Shown here piece after piece: positions 23,800-32,538 of a stretch of DNA of 42,452 bases. Origin of the DNA: a virus; IMG/VR virus record IMGVR_UViG_3300028146_000019, positions 1-42,452 of that record. One strand, given 5' to 3'. Each line of letters starts with the position of its first letter. The stretch's first letter is position 1. The notes beneath the pieces were generated by a model, which made no database searches, was not told the origin of the DNA, and saw nothing but the letters and a program-made list of their open reading frames with translations. The position numbers and the translations under genes were made by a program.

Positions 23800-25951
23800 C
23801 GACCTCGAGCTCCACATCGGCACCACCGCCGACTCGTCCGGTCTCCGCGACGCCGCTGACGAGCTGGAGCGGTCCAAGCGGGCCTCCGATGAGGCGAAGG
23901 AGTCGTTCAAGGAGACCTCGGAGGAGCTGGACAAGACCCGCCGGTCCAGTGACGGCGCCGGGGACTCCTTCAAGCGGACCGCGAAGGACACCCGCACCCT
24001 CGACCAGGAGATCAAGGACCTCCGGGCTCACATCGTCGAACTGGGCAAGGCCTACGACGAGACCGGCGACAAGTCGTTCCTGAAGCAGATCCAGGCCGAT
24101 CGGTCACAGATCGCGCAGATCGAGCGGATCAAGAAGGACCTGGTCGGCGTCGAGGGTGCGTCGAACAGTGTCGGGAAGTCGTTCCATGAGACCGCTAGGC
24201 AGTCGCACTCCCTCGATGACGAGCTGAAGAAGCTGCGCCAGCACCTGGCCGAGGTGGAGGCGCTGTACGCGGCCACCGGCGACCGCAGCCTGTTCAAGAG
24301 CATCCGGTCCGACCGGTCAGCGATCGGCCAGATCGAGAAGATCAAGAATGACCTCGAGGACATCGCCGTCGATGGCGAGAAGGCGACCGGCGTCCTAGCC
24401 GGCATGGCCTCCTCGGCGACGAAGTTCTTCGGCAGCCTGGGCGACGTCGTCGGCCCCTTGAAGTACGGCCTCATTGCGGGTGTGGTGGCAGCCGCCGCGG
24501 AGGCCGGGCCGCTGATCGTCGGCGGGCTTGGTGGGGCGATCTCGACCGCAGTCGGCGCCGGCGGTATCGCGGTGGGCTTGGTGTCCGCCGCCAAGGATCC
24601 CGCGGTCAAGTCGGCGATGAGCATGTTCGGCGCCGAGCTGAGCGACGAGTTCACTGCGGTGGGGAAGCCGTTCGTCCGCCCGTTTCAGGATGCGTTGGCC
24701 ATCCTCAGCGCCGACGTGAAGTCGCTGCGCCTGTCCGACGTGTTCGCCGATGCAGCGCCCGCCGCGACCGGGTTGGCGCACACCTTGGGCGACTTCGCGA
24801 AGAACATCATGCCGGGCTTCGACAAGGCCCTGCAGCGCTCGGGCCCCTACATGGACCAGCTGGACGCCGGGCTGTCGACCATCGGGGCGGGGATCAGCAG
24901 CTTCCTCGACGACGTGTCAGCCAGTCCGGGGGATCTGCAGGCGTTCCGCCAGGCCCTCGACCTGGCCGGAACCGGTCTGGCCATGGCCGGCAAGCTGGTC
25001 GCCAACGCCGGCGAGGCGTGGCACCTGCTCAACCACGAATGGGCGAACTTCTATCACCTCGCGGGTAAGGTCGCCCCCGGCAACCTGGGTGACCAGTTCG
25101 AGTCCCTCGCCGACCGGCTCGACCAGTACGACCAGATCGGCAGCCATGCGATCGCCACAACGGACCTGTTCGGCGCCACTGTGGGTGCGACCTCTGCTCC
25201 GATCCAGACTCTGGGCACAAACCTTGATCTGGCCACCGCCGCGACTGGGGCGCTCGGGCACGCACTAAGCGACACTCAGCAAGCATTCCTGGGCTTCATG
25301 AGCGCCGATATCAGTGCGGAGCAGGCTCTGGACGACTTCGCCAAGGCTGTCCATGAACACGGGCGCAGCCTCGATGTTCACAGTCAGTCGGGCCGGGACA
25401 ACCTGCGCATCCTCGACGAACTCGCACGAGCGGCGGAAGCGGCAGCAGAAGCAACGTTCAAGCAGACCGGCTCCGTGCAGAAAGCCCAGCAGACATACGA
25501 GGGCTTCCGGAAAGAGTTGTACGCCCTGCTGATCCAGATGCATTACACCAAGGAAGAGGCCCAGAGGCTCGTCGACCAATGGCTCGGGATGGATGGCCTG
25601 ACCGCGACGCTCACGGTGAAGGTGAAGATCAAAAAGGAGGGTGAGGCGCCCTTCGCTGACTTGCCCAAGGTGTCGTTCGGAACGTCCAAACCGACTCAGC
25701 ACCGCGCCGGCGGCGGCGGGGTCATGCCCGGGGTCCCGTACGACATCAACGAGCGCGCCGGCACCGAGGTCTACTTCCCCGAGCGCGGCCGGGTCGCGAA
25801 CCTGAGTCCGTGGGGTGGCGGGGGGGCTCCGCAGCAGTCCCGGCCCGTTGTGCTGCACGGTGGGGGCCTGGGCCAACTGGTGTTCACGTGGTTGCGTGAG
25901 GAGATCGCGAGCCGGGGCGGCGAGCTTGCGGTACTGGGGTTGAAGGCCTGA
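23792..25951 (+). CDS. Tape measure protein
   Basis: This 719-aa protein sets tail length. The first ~200 residues are charged coiled coil and contain two similar blocks of about 50 residues (near 69-119 and 137-187), each with L-D-x-E-[IL]-K-x-L-R ... T-G-D-[KR]-S-[FL]-[LF]-K ... D-R-S-x-I-x-Q-I-E. Hydrophobic membrane-like stretches follow at about 228-275 (G-L-I-A-G-V-V-A-A-A-A, G-G-L-G-G-A-I-S). The C-terminal part has a Gly-rich segment (H-R-A-G-G-G-G-V-M-P-G). At the usual ~0.15 nm per residue the tail would be about 110 nm. It is short for the family. Confidence 0.93.
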   Translation: MSNDLELHIGTTADSSGLRDAADELERSKRASDEAKESFKETSEELDKTRRSSDGAGDSFKRTAKDTRTLDQEIKDLRAHIVELGKAYDETGDKSFLKQIQADRSQIAQIERIKKDLVGVEGASNSVGKSFHETARQSHSLDDELKKLRQHLAEVEALYAATGDRSLFKSIRSDRSAIGQIEKIKNDLEDIAVDGEKATGVLAGMASSATKFFGSLGDVVGPLKYGLIAGVVAAAAEAGPLIVGGLGGAISTAVGAGGIAVGLVSAAKDPAVKSAMSMFGAELSDEFTAVGKPFVRPFQDALAILSADVKSLRLSDVFADAAPAATGLAHTLGDFAKNIMPGFDKALQRSGPYMDQLDAGLSTIGAGISSFLDDVSASPGDLQAFRQALDLAGTGLAMAGKLVANAGEAWHLLNHEWANFYHLAGKVAPGNLGDQFESLADRLDQYDQIGSHAIATTDLFGATVGATSAPIQTLGTNLDLATAATGALGHALSDTQQAFLGFMSADISAEQALDDFAKAVHEHGRSLDVHSQSGRDNLRILDELARAAEAAAEATFKQTGSVQKAQQTYEGFRKELYALLIQMHYTKEEAQRLVDQWLGMDGLTATLTVKVKIKKEGEAPFADLPKVSFGTSKPTQHRAGGGGVMPGVPYDINERAGTEVYFPERGRVANLSPWGGGGAPQQSRPVVLHGGGLGQLVFTWLREEIASRGGELAVLGLKA

Positions 25952-28900
25952 TGGCCACCGCCTACCGCTCGTCTGCGAACGTCACCAACGGCACCGCCGG
26001 CACAGCGGTTGTCGTGGCGAAGCCGGCCGGGATCGTCGACACGGGCAGCAACCCGGATCGCGACCAGCTCATCGCCTACATCGCCGCCGAGGGCGCGCCG
26101 ACGATCACACCACCCGCAGGGTGGACGCTCATCACCTCCGCTGTGGATGCGGGGAACAACGTCACCCTGTGGTGCTACCGGAAGCTGGCGTCGAGCGAGG
26201 GCGCGTCGTGGACGTGGACGCTGGGGACCTCGCACCGCAACTGGGGTTGGGTGGGCGCCTACACCGGCGTCGACCCAACAACCCCGGTCGCGTCGTCGTC
26301 GACATCCGTCTCGCTCGTGGCGAGCACGATTGTGGGCACGGGCTCGGGCAGCGCCGTCTTCCCGGCGAACGGCCAGGGCGTCATGGCCGGCGCCGCAGTT
26401 CGAGCGGCCACTGGAGTCGCAACAACATGGACGACGGACGCTGGAACCGGCACTGAGCGCGCCGATCTGTCCACGAATGGCGGAGCGGGGATAGACATAG
26501 CCGGAGCGATCGGCGACGGCACCAACTCCATCTTCCAGACGGCGGTCTACCTTCCCTTCATCACGGCGTCGCAAGCGCAGACGGCCGCCGCGGCGATCGG
26601 CATCACCCTCGCCCCATACCTCGTTCCGTACACCGCCGCCGCGGGGGACCTCGGTCTTGTGCTGGAGGCCGCGTTCGGGGTGGATCCGTCGACGGACTCG
26701 TCGGAGTGGACCTGGACCGACCTGACGGCCTTCTTGCACGAGCCGGCCCGGCTCATCCTCACGCACGGGCGGTCGAACCGAGCACAGCGGGCGGACCCGT
26801 CGCGGATGGAGTTCACGCTCCTCAACCTCAACGGGGAGTTCACCAATCCGACGGGCACCTACACCGAGGGCATGGTGCGGAACCTGCCGTTCCGGGTGCG
26901 GCTCACTGGGTTCGGGTCAGGCAACTACCACCGAGGGACGTGCTTCCTCGCGTCGATGCGGCCCCGCTGGGATGCGTCCACCAACTTCGCTGTCGTCGAC
27001 GTGGTCGCGCAAGGCAGGCTACGACGGGCGCAGCAGCGCACCGCGCCCCTACGGTCCGCCGCCTATCGCAGCATCACGGGCATCGGGCAGCCGTCGTTCA
27101 CGCCCGTCGCGTACTGGTCGCTCGAGGATGGCTCCGGTGCCACCTCGGCGGCGAGCGCCATCGCGGATGTGGCGGCAGCAGTTACGGCGAACGTGACGTT
27201 CGCGGCGGACAGCTCCTTCCTCGGCTCGGCGTCGCTACCGACCCTGTCCGCTTCGAGTTCCGTCACGGGCATACTGCCCACCTACACAGCCACGGGTCAG
27301 TGGGCGGCCGTGTGGGCGATGAAGATCCCCACCGAGCCGGCCGCGACGACAACGCTCATGGAGATCTACACGACCGGCTCCGCCCTGCGGTGGGTGCTGG
27401 AGTTGGCGCCCGGCGCTTCGGCGCTGCACATCCGCGCGTACGACGCGGCCGGCACGTCGCTCCTCGACGACCCGATTGCCGTCACCGAAGCCGATTTCTA
27501 CGGCGCCGAGCTGCTGTTCACCATGAGCGCGACGCAGAATGGTTCCAGCGTCGACTACACCTACGCCACCTTCGACAGTGCCGGTGGAGGCTCCGGCCTG
27601 TCGGGAACCCTGGCCAGTGCTACCGCCGGCAACGCCAACCGGTTCCGTGTCCCCCCGCGCGCAGGTCTCGACGGGGCGACCCTCGGACACGTGGTCATCT
27701 ACGCCGACGCGACGTTCGACCCGGACCTGGATCCGTTCACACTTTCCCGGTCAGTGCTGACCGGGCATAGCGGCGATCGGCCATGGTCCAGGTTCCAGCG
27801 GCTCTGCGCCGAAGAGAACGTCCCATACACCATGGACATATCTGCGACCCTCGACCTGACGATGGGTCCACAGGGCGTCGCCTCGTTCATGGACCTGCTG
27901 CGCGAGTGCGAGACCGTCGAGGGCTGCGTCCTCAACGACTCCGGCCGTTTCGCCGGGGCGACTGGCCTCCTGTGGTTCCCGGCCGCGAGCGACCGACTGA
28001 ACATCGACGCGACCATGACCCTCGACATGTCCGCCAGCGCCGTCAGGGACTTCCAGCCGATCCTCGACGACCAGGACATCGTCAACGACGTCGAAGTCGG
28101 CCGGCCATCGGGGTCGTCGGCGCACGTGGTCGACCAGACCTCGGTGGTGGAGGAGGGCAACTACACCGACCGGGTTACCGCCAACACCGAGGACGACACG
28201 TTCCTCGCCGACCTGGCGGGCTGGCGGGTGCACCTCGGCACCGTGGAAGGAATGCGCTTCCCCGCCGTCACCGTGAACTTCCGCGGCATCCCGTCGCTGG
28301 CCACAACGTGGATGGACTGCCTGCTGTTCACCCGGATCGACGTGACGAACCCCCCGCGGCAGTACCCACCCGACGACGTGCAGGCCATTCTGGAGGGCTA
28401 CACCGAAACCCTGTCGCGAGCCACGTTCGAGGCGACCCTGTACCTGTCGCCGTACAAGCCGTGGATCGTCGGGGAACTGGCCGACACGACGTCAGATCAG
28501 AACGTGTACGCGGGCCGGCTCGCCGGCGACGACGCCTGTGCGCTGCGGGCGGCCGTGTCCAGCGGCGCCACCACGTTCACGGTGGACCCGAACCGTACCC
28601 GGTGGACCACGACCGCTGACGACTTCGACCCCGACCTGGAGATCCGCCTCGGCGGTGAAGTGGTGGCGGTGTCGGGGATCTCCACCACCGCAGCGACGTA
28701 CGTCGCTGCGGGGGCGGCCACCCACGCCGACAACGCCGCAGTCACGCCGGCCCTGTACGCCGGCGCCACGGCCGACGACCTGATCTGTGTCCTCGCCGCG
28801 ATCCGGTCCTCCGGCACGGGAACGCTGCAGACCCCGACCGACTACACCCGCCTACCGGTGTGGGCGTCGACCGACAACGTCCAGCTGTTCGCGAAGGTCC

Positions 28901-29436
28901 ACTCCGGATCGGAGTCGGCGCCCACCGTCACCCCGACCGGCGGGTCGGCCGGTGACAGCGTGAGCGCTCTGACGTTCGGCCTGCGCGGCATGCCGGTGTC
29001 GCTGGTCGACCTCGCTGATGTCGTCGTTGACTCGGCGACGCTCCTCAACGCCGCCGCCCAGAACATCGCCTACCCGGGCCTGTACCCGTCCCTGCAGGAG
29101 GGCTGCGTCATCCTGGCCCTCGGCTGGAAGCAGGACGACTGGACGTCCGTCGCGACCCTGTCGGGCATGACCGAAGCCGCCGACGTGTCCACCACGACCG
29201 GCAACGATCAGGGCCTGGTCGTGGACTACGTCATCCAGACCACGCCGACCGTCGTCAACGAGTCGTCGTTCGTGGTCACCGGCGGGGCCGCGGCGATCTC
29301 CCGCGGCGCCCTCGTCGCACTGGCGGGCGGCTACCAGACCTTCACGATCTCGGCCCGAGCAGTGAACGGGGTCACGAAAGCCCACGCCGCCGGCACCACC
29401 CTCGAAGTGGAGGACCCCTTTGTACTCGCCCTGTAG
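25951..29436 (+). CDS. Large minor tail protein with duplicated sandwich and LamG-like domains
   Basis: This 1161-aa protein directly follows the tape measure (TGATG overlap). Residues about 31-200 form a beta-sandwich (D-Q-L-I-A-Y-I-A-A-E-G-A-P-T-I ... L-W-C-Y-R-K-L) that recurs at about 936-1120 (D-D-L-I-C-V-L-A-A-I-R-S-S-G ... Q-L-F-A-K-V-H). Between them, about 265-360 resembles a tail-tip structural part (R-M-E-F-T-L-L-N-L-N-G-E-F). About 380-590 has a LamG/concanavalin-like outline (Y-W-S-L-E-D-G-S-G). About 620-850 is a further tail-tip region. It probably forms the tail tip and touches host surface sugars. Confidence 0.85.
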   Translation: MATAYRSSANVTNGTAGTAVVVAKPAGIVDTGSNPDRDQLIAYIAAEGAPTITPPAGWTLITSAVDAGNNVTLWCYRKLASSEGASWTWTLGTSHRNWGWVGAYTGVDPTTPVASSSTSVSLVASTIVGTGSGSAVFPANGQGVMAGAAVRAATGVATTWTTDAGTGTERADLSTNGGAGIDIAGAIGDGTNSIFQTAVYLPFITASQAQTAAAAIGITLAPYLVPYTAAAGDLGLVLEAAFGVDPSTDSSEWTWTDLTAFLHEPARLILTHGRSNRAQRADPSRMEFTLLNLNGEFTNPTGTYTEGMVRNLPFRVRLTGFGSGNYHRGTCFLASMRPRWDASTNFAVVDVVAQGRLRRAQQRTAPLRSAAYRSITGIGQPSFTPVAYWSLEDGSGATSAASAIADVAAAVTANVTFAADSSFLGSASLPTLSASSSVTGILPTYTATGQWAAVWAMKIPTEPAATTTLMEIYTTGSALRWVLELAPGASALHIRAYDAAGTSLLDDPIAVTEADFYGAELLFTMSATQNGSSVDYTYATFDSAGGGSGLSGTLASATAGNANRFRVPPRAGLDGATLGHVVIYADATFDPDLDPFTLSRSVLTGHSGDRPWSRFQRLCAEENVPYTMDISATLDLTMGPQGVASFMDLLRECETVEGCVLNDSGRFAGATGLLWFPAASDRLNIDATMTLDMSASAVRDFQPILDDQDIVNDVEVGRPSGSSAHVVDQTSVVEEGNYTDRVTANTEDDTFLADLAGWRVHLGTVEGMRFPAVTVNFRGIPSLATTWMDCLLFTRIDVTNPPRQYPPDDVQAILEGYTETLSRATFEATLYLSPYKPWIVGELADTTSDQNVYAGRLAGDDACALRAAVSSGATTFTVDPNRTRWTTTADDFDPDLEIRLGGEVVAVSGISTTAATYVAAGAATHADNAAVTPALYAGATADDLICVLAAIRSSGTGTLQTPTDYTRLPVWASTDNVQLFAKVHSGSESAPTVTPTGGSAGDSVSALTFGLRGMPVSLVDLADVVVDSATLLNAAAQNIAYPGLYPSLQEGCVILALGWKQDDWTSVATLSGMTEAADVSTTTGNDQGLVVDYVIQTTPTVVNESSFVVTGGAAAISRGALVALAGGYQTFTISARAVNGVTKAHAAGTTLEVEDPFVLAL

Positions 29437-29442
29437 GTCATC

Positions 29443-29970
29443 GTGACGTTGACCGCCGTCCCCGCGGCGGGGGCCAAACTCCGGGCGGCGACACTGTCTA
29501 CCCTCTTCACCGAGCGCCAGCCGCTGACCGCCCTCCGGATCACGGACGGCACCCCGGTCAACAACTCGACCGTGTTGGTGGCCGATAGCCAGTTGACTGT
29601 GTCGCTGGTGGCGAGCCAGACGTACCTGTTCATCGCATGGCTGGTGACGACATCGGCGACCGCGGCGGACGTGAAGATCGGCTGCACCATCCCCTCCGGT
29701 GCGGCAGGCCTGTGGTCGATGGTCAGCGGGCCGACATCCGAGACAACTGCCATACAGGGGTCGGTCGACCTGGGCGCAGCCAGTTTGGCGGCGACGCACA
29801 CCCGGGTTGGTGCCGGGACGTCAACAGCGGTGGGGGCGCTCATCTACGGCTATATCACGACGTCGTCAACGGCTGGCTCGTTCACGATCACCATGGCGCA
29901 GGCCACCGCTACCGTCGCGGACACGACCATGAAGGCCGGGTCCTGGCTCAAGTTCCAGAGGACGGCGTAG
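29443..29970 (+). CDS. Minor tail / fibre protein
   Basis: This 175-aa protein starts at GTG 29443, seven bases after the preceding stop. It has an N-terminal A-G-A-K-L-R-A-A-T-L-S-T-L-F, then a Ser/Thr/Ala/Val-rich beta-sandwich with V-S-L-V-A-S-Q-T-Y-L-F-I-A-W-L and a closing G-S-W-L-K-F-Q-R-T. It matches the type of small trimeric fibre or tip proteins found after the tail tip gene in actinophages. Function beyond a structural role is not visible. Confidence 0.75.
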   Translation: MTLTAVPAAGAKLRAATLSTLFTERQPLTALRITDGTPVNNSTVLVADSQLTVSLVASQTYLFIAWLVTTSATAADVKIGCTIPSGAAGLWSMVSGPTSETTAIQGSVDLGAASLAATHTRVGAGTSTAVGALIYGYITTSSTAGSFTITMAQATATVADTTMKAGSWLKFQRTA

Positions 29971-29972
29971 TC

Positions 29973-30716
29973 ATGGCCGTGGTGTTGTTCGTGTTCGCCC
30001 ATCCCGACGACGAGACGTTGGGCGCCTGCGTGGCCCTGTCGGAGCACGTGGCGGCCGGCACGCACGACGTACACGTGCTGACGATGACCCGGGGTGCCGC
30101 GTCGGGAGTCGTCGACGAGTTGGCGGGCGCGTCGGTGGGGCACTGGTGGGGTGTCGCCCACAACCCCGCGCTCGAGGGATACACCGCGCCGACGGCGGAC
30201 GAGTTCGGGCAGCTGCGCATCGACGAGACCCGGCGGGCCCTGGACGCGTTGGCGTCGGGCCTGGGCGCCCCGATCGCCCTGCACGAGGGCGGACTTCTCG
30301 ACACGCAGGTGACCCAGGCGGACGCGCGGTCGCAGATCCTGGCGGTGTGCGACCAGATCAACCCGGGCGGCGTGGTGTGGCTGAAGGGCCACACGCACCT
30401 CGTCGACGACAACACCGACCACACCAACATCGGCAAGGCTCTGCGGGCGATCGCTGCCGCAGACCCGACGCGGTTCTCGAACCTGCGCCACTACGTCCTG
30501 CCCCGGTACTGGTCGGATCCGCGGCTGAGCCAGGTCGCCGAGCAGTGGGACCTGCCCACCAACTCGGTGATCACCTGTCACGCCATCAACGGCATGCGCT
30601 GCTACGGGGCGTGGGCCCCACCGGAGTCGCTGGCCATCGGCTACCACTCGGTGTGGTCCGACATGTTTGCGCCGCAGTTCGCGGGGCCGACGCCGAAGAA
30701 CATGTACCACCCGTGA
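29973..30716 (+). CDS. PIG-L / LmbE-type GlcNAc deacetylase
   Basis: This 247-aa protein has the diagnostic A-H-P-D-D-E-T-L-G at residues 9-17, supplying zinc ligands and the catalytic Asp. A second His element follows (G-H-T-H-L-V-D-D-N-T-D-H-T-N near 138-151). The family removes acetyl groups from N-acetylglucosamine-type sugars; MshB of mycothiol synthesis is a relative. It starts at ATG 29973, two bases after the previous stop, in the tail module. Likely roles are deacetylating host surface glycans during adsorption or modifying sugars attached to the virion. Which one is not resolved. Confidence 0.9.
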   Translation: MAVVLFVFAHPDDETLGACVALSEHVAAGTHDVHVLTMTRGAASGVVDELAGASVGHWWGVAHNPALEGYTAPTADEFGQLRIDETRRALDALASGLGAPIALHEGGLLDTQVTQADARSQILAVCDQINPGGVVWLKGHTHLVDDNTDHTNIGKALRAIAAADPTRFSNLRHYVLPRYWSDPRLSQVAEQWDLPTNSVITCHAINGMRCYGAWAPPESLAIGYHSVWSDMFAPQFAGPTPKNMYHP

Positions 30717-30737
30717 CTCGGGGCTCCGGGCCTCGGA

Positions 30738-31250
30738 TTATGGGGCTGACCACACGCATACCGCGAGCCGATTGACGGGTGCGGCCTCGGCCACGATCAG
30801 CGTCCCGTCGAGCGTGATCGAGCAGTACATCGGCGCGGCGACGGTGATCAAGCGCGGCGGCCGGTCGGGCCGCCAAGGGCGGGCCAACGCGGCGGAGGCG
30901 TCGACGTGAGTGCCGTCCGAGTACCAGACCTCGACTGTCGGTAGGTCCCCGCCGCCGGACACGACGATTGACGGAATCGGGTGAGCCCGACCCGGTGTCG
31001 CAAGTACCGTCACGGCGGCGCCTGCTGCGCCCGCGAAGAGTGCGGTCGCGGTGAGCAGCCCGCCCAGCCGCGTCCAACCTCTCGATAATCGTGCGCGTGA
31101 GCGCGCGCCGCCGTTATCCAGATCGATTTCGGCGGCGGCGGCACGTTCATCAATGTCCACCACGAGCCGAGGGTACTGCCGGCCTGCCAGTCGAGGAAAC
31201 TGGGTCACTTCGCCATATCTGCGGGGCCGATCGGCGAACTTCACACTCAT
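30738..31250 (-). CDS. Antisense-oriented membrane protein (moron candidate)
   Basis: This 170-aa protein is encoded against the late operon. I chose the ATG at 31250 because AGGA lies about 7 nt upstream; a longer in-frame ORF begins at 31322. It has a basic N-terminus, a single membrane helix near 85-108 (L-G-G-L-L-T-A-T-A-L-F-A-G-A-A-G), and an outside part rich in beta-prone residues (V-E-V-W-Y-S-D-G-T-H, P-M-Y-C-S-I-T-L-D-G-T-L). No family is recognised. A lone reversed gene inside a late operon suggests expression from its own promoter, perhaps in the lysogen. Confidence 0.65.
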   Translation of the reverse strand: MSVKFADRPRRYGEVTQFPRLAGRQYPRLVVDIDERAAAAEIDLDNGGARSRARLSRGWTRLGGLLTATALFAGAAGAAVTVLATPGRAHPIPSIVVSGGGDLPTVEVWYSDGTHVDASAALARPWRPDRPPRLITVAAPMYCSITLDGTLIVAEAAPVNRLAVCVWSAP

Positions 31251-31299
31251 TCGAGTTCCTGTCCGTAGCCGAATGGCCGCCATCCAGAGGAGGTAGACC

Positions 31300-32238
31300 G
31301 TGACCCAGTTCCTGTGGGACACCTCCCACTACGACGGCCCCCTGTCGGTCGCGACGCTGCGCACGGCCCACGCGCAGGGCATCGTGGGCCTGACCCACAA
31401 GGTGGGCGAGGGCACCGGCGGGGACGACCCGCTCGACGGCCCGGTGCTGGCCAACGCTCGCGACGCCGGCATTCCGCTGCTGGGCGGGTACCACGTGGTC
31501 CGGTCCGGCCCGGTGGGCCCGCAGGTGGATGCGCTGCTCGCGCTGGCCGACCGTGACGAGCCGTGGTGGCGGACGTGGCCAGGCTGGTTCTGGCAGGTGG
31601 ACCTGGAGCGTTGGCCGACGGACCCTGTGCCGGCCGCCACGGGGATCGCGTTCGGCCGGGAACTACGCAGGCGCACGGGCCGGGTGGTGGCGATGTACGC
31701 CAGTCGCGGCCAGTACGGTGACCAGCTCGCCGGGTGGACCGCCGACGACGGGCCACTGTGGAACGCCCGGTACGTCAGCGGGGAGGGCGACTTCCGCGAG
31801 ATCTACCCGGGCGACAAGTCGGCCGGGTGGGCACCGTACTCCGGGCGAGAGCCCGACTTCCTGCAGTACTCGTCGCGGGCGACCATCGCTGGCGTGACCA
31901 CATCCGACGCGAGCGCCTACCGCGGCACGCTCGAGCAGCTGACCGCGTTACTCACCGGAGGAGCAGCCATGACCAGCCCCAATCCCGTAGAGATCGACGC
32001 CCTGAGCATCCTGACGGGGCTCGCCCACGGCGTGGAAAAGGTGACTGTCCACGACCGCGACGGCGTCCTGCTGCTGTCGCCGTACTACGCCCGCATCGCC
32101 GCCGAGGTGGCTAAGAACATCCCGGCCGTCGTGGTCGACGCCGCCGCGGTGGCTGCCGCGCTGGCCAGGAACGCTGAGTTCATGGCTGCGGTGGCGAAGG
32201 CCGTCAACGACGACGCGGCCCGCCGTCTGGCCCAGTAG
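31300..32238 (+). CDS. GH25-type endolysin
   Basis: This 312-aa protein is a glycoside hydrolase 25 lysozyme: the opening L-W-D-T-S-H-Y (D7) and the catalytic W-Q-V-D-L-E (D101, E103) are visible. About 1-215 is the catalytic barrel, including M-Y-A-S-R-G-Q-Y and a late D-F-L-Q-Y-S-S. Residues 224-312 form a separate C-terminal part of helices rich in Ala and Val, possibly for wall binding or oligomerisation. It starts at GTG 31300 behind AGGAGG. It cuts host peptidoglycan at lysis. An internal start makes the C-terminal part alone possible. Confidence 0.9.
   Translation: MTQFLWDTSHYDGPLSVATLRTAHAQGIVGLTHKVGEGTGGDDPLDGPVLANARDAGIPLLGGYHVVRSGPVGPQVDALLALADRDEPWWRTWPGWFWQVDLERWPTDPVPAATGIAFGRELRRRTGRVVAMYASRGQYGDQLAGWTADDGPLWNARYVSGEGDFREIYPGDKSAGWAPYSGREPDFLQYSSRATIAGVTTSDASAYRGTLEQLTALLTGGAAMTSPNPVEIDALSILTGLAHGVEKVTVHDRDGVLLLSPYYARIAAEVAKNIPAVVVDAAAVAAALARNAEFMAAVAKAVNDDAARRLAQ
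31969..32238 (+). CDS. Possible separate C-terminal endolysin subunit from an internal start
   Basis: In frame inside the endolysin, ATG 31969 lies 5-7 nt after a strong ribosome-binding site, GGAGGAG (31957-31963). It falls exactly between the catalytic barrel and the C-terminal domain. It would yield an 89-aa product (M-T-S-P-N-P-V-E-I ... R-R-L-A-Q). Several endolysins are known to make extra wall-binding subunits this way and assemble with the full-length chain. Here the use of the start is inferred from the site only. Confidence 0.55.
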   Translation: MTSPNPVEIDALSILTGLAHGVEKVTVHDRDGVLLLSPYYARIAAEVAKNIPAVVVDAAAVAAALARNAEFMAAVAKAVNDDAARRLAQ

Positions 32239-32271
32239 CCACCACCAGCACCATGCAAGAAGGGCGGCTAC

Positions 32272-32538
32272 GTGGGTGATGGTCTCGCCGGACTCCTTCC
32301 GTACCTGCAGCAGGCGCCCCTCGGCGTCGTGGTCCTCTACCTCCTCAGGCTGTGGACCCGAGCCGTCGCGGACGTTCGAGACGAGCGACGCGACCACGAA
32401 CGCACCCAGCAGCAGCTGGACGACGAGCGAACCCGGCGCCGCGCAGTCGAGGACGACATGGCATCCGTGAGGCGGGAAGTCGCGGCACTGCGCGCCGAGG
32501 TAGCCGCGCTTCGCCACCAGCTGGGCGAGGCCACATGA
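32272..32538 (+). CDS. Membrane-anchored coiled-coil protein of the lysis region
   Basis: This 88-aa protein starts at GTG 32272 behind AGAAGGGCGG. A short hydrophobic helix (A-P-L-G-V-V-V-L-Y-L-L-R-L-W, about 15-28) is followed by a long charged coiled coil (R-D-E-R-R-D-H-E-R-T-Q-Q-Q-L ... V-A-A-L-R-A-E-V-A-A-L-R). Its place after the endolysin and its form suggest a holin-like or spanin-like accessory lysis protein. No family can be named with certainty. Confidence 0.7.
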   Translation: MGDGLAGLLPYLQQAPLGVVVLYLLRLWTRAVADVRDERRDHERTQQQLDDERTRRRAVEDDMASVRREVAALRAEVAALRHQLGEAT

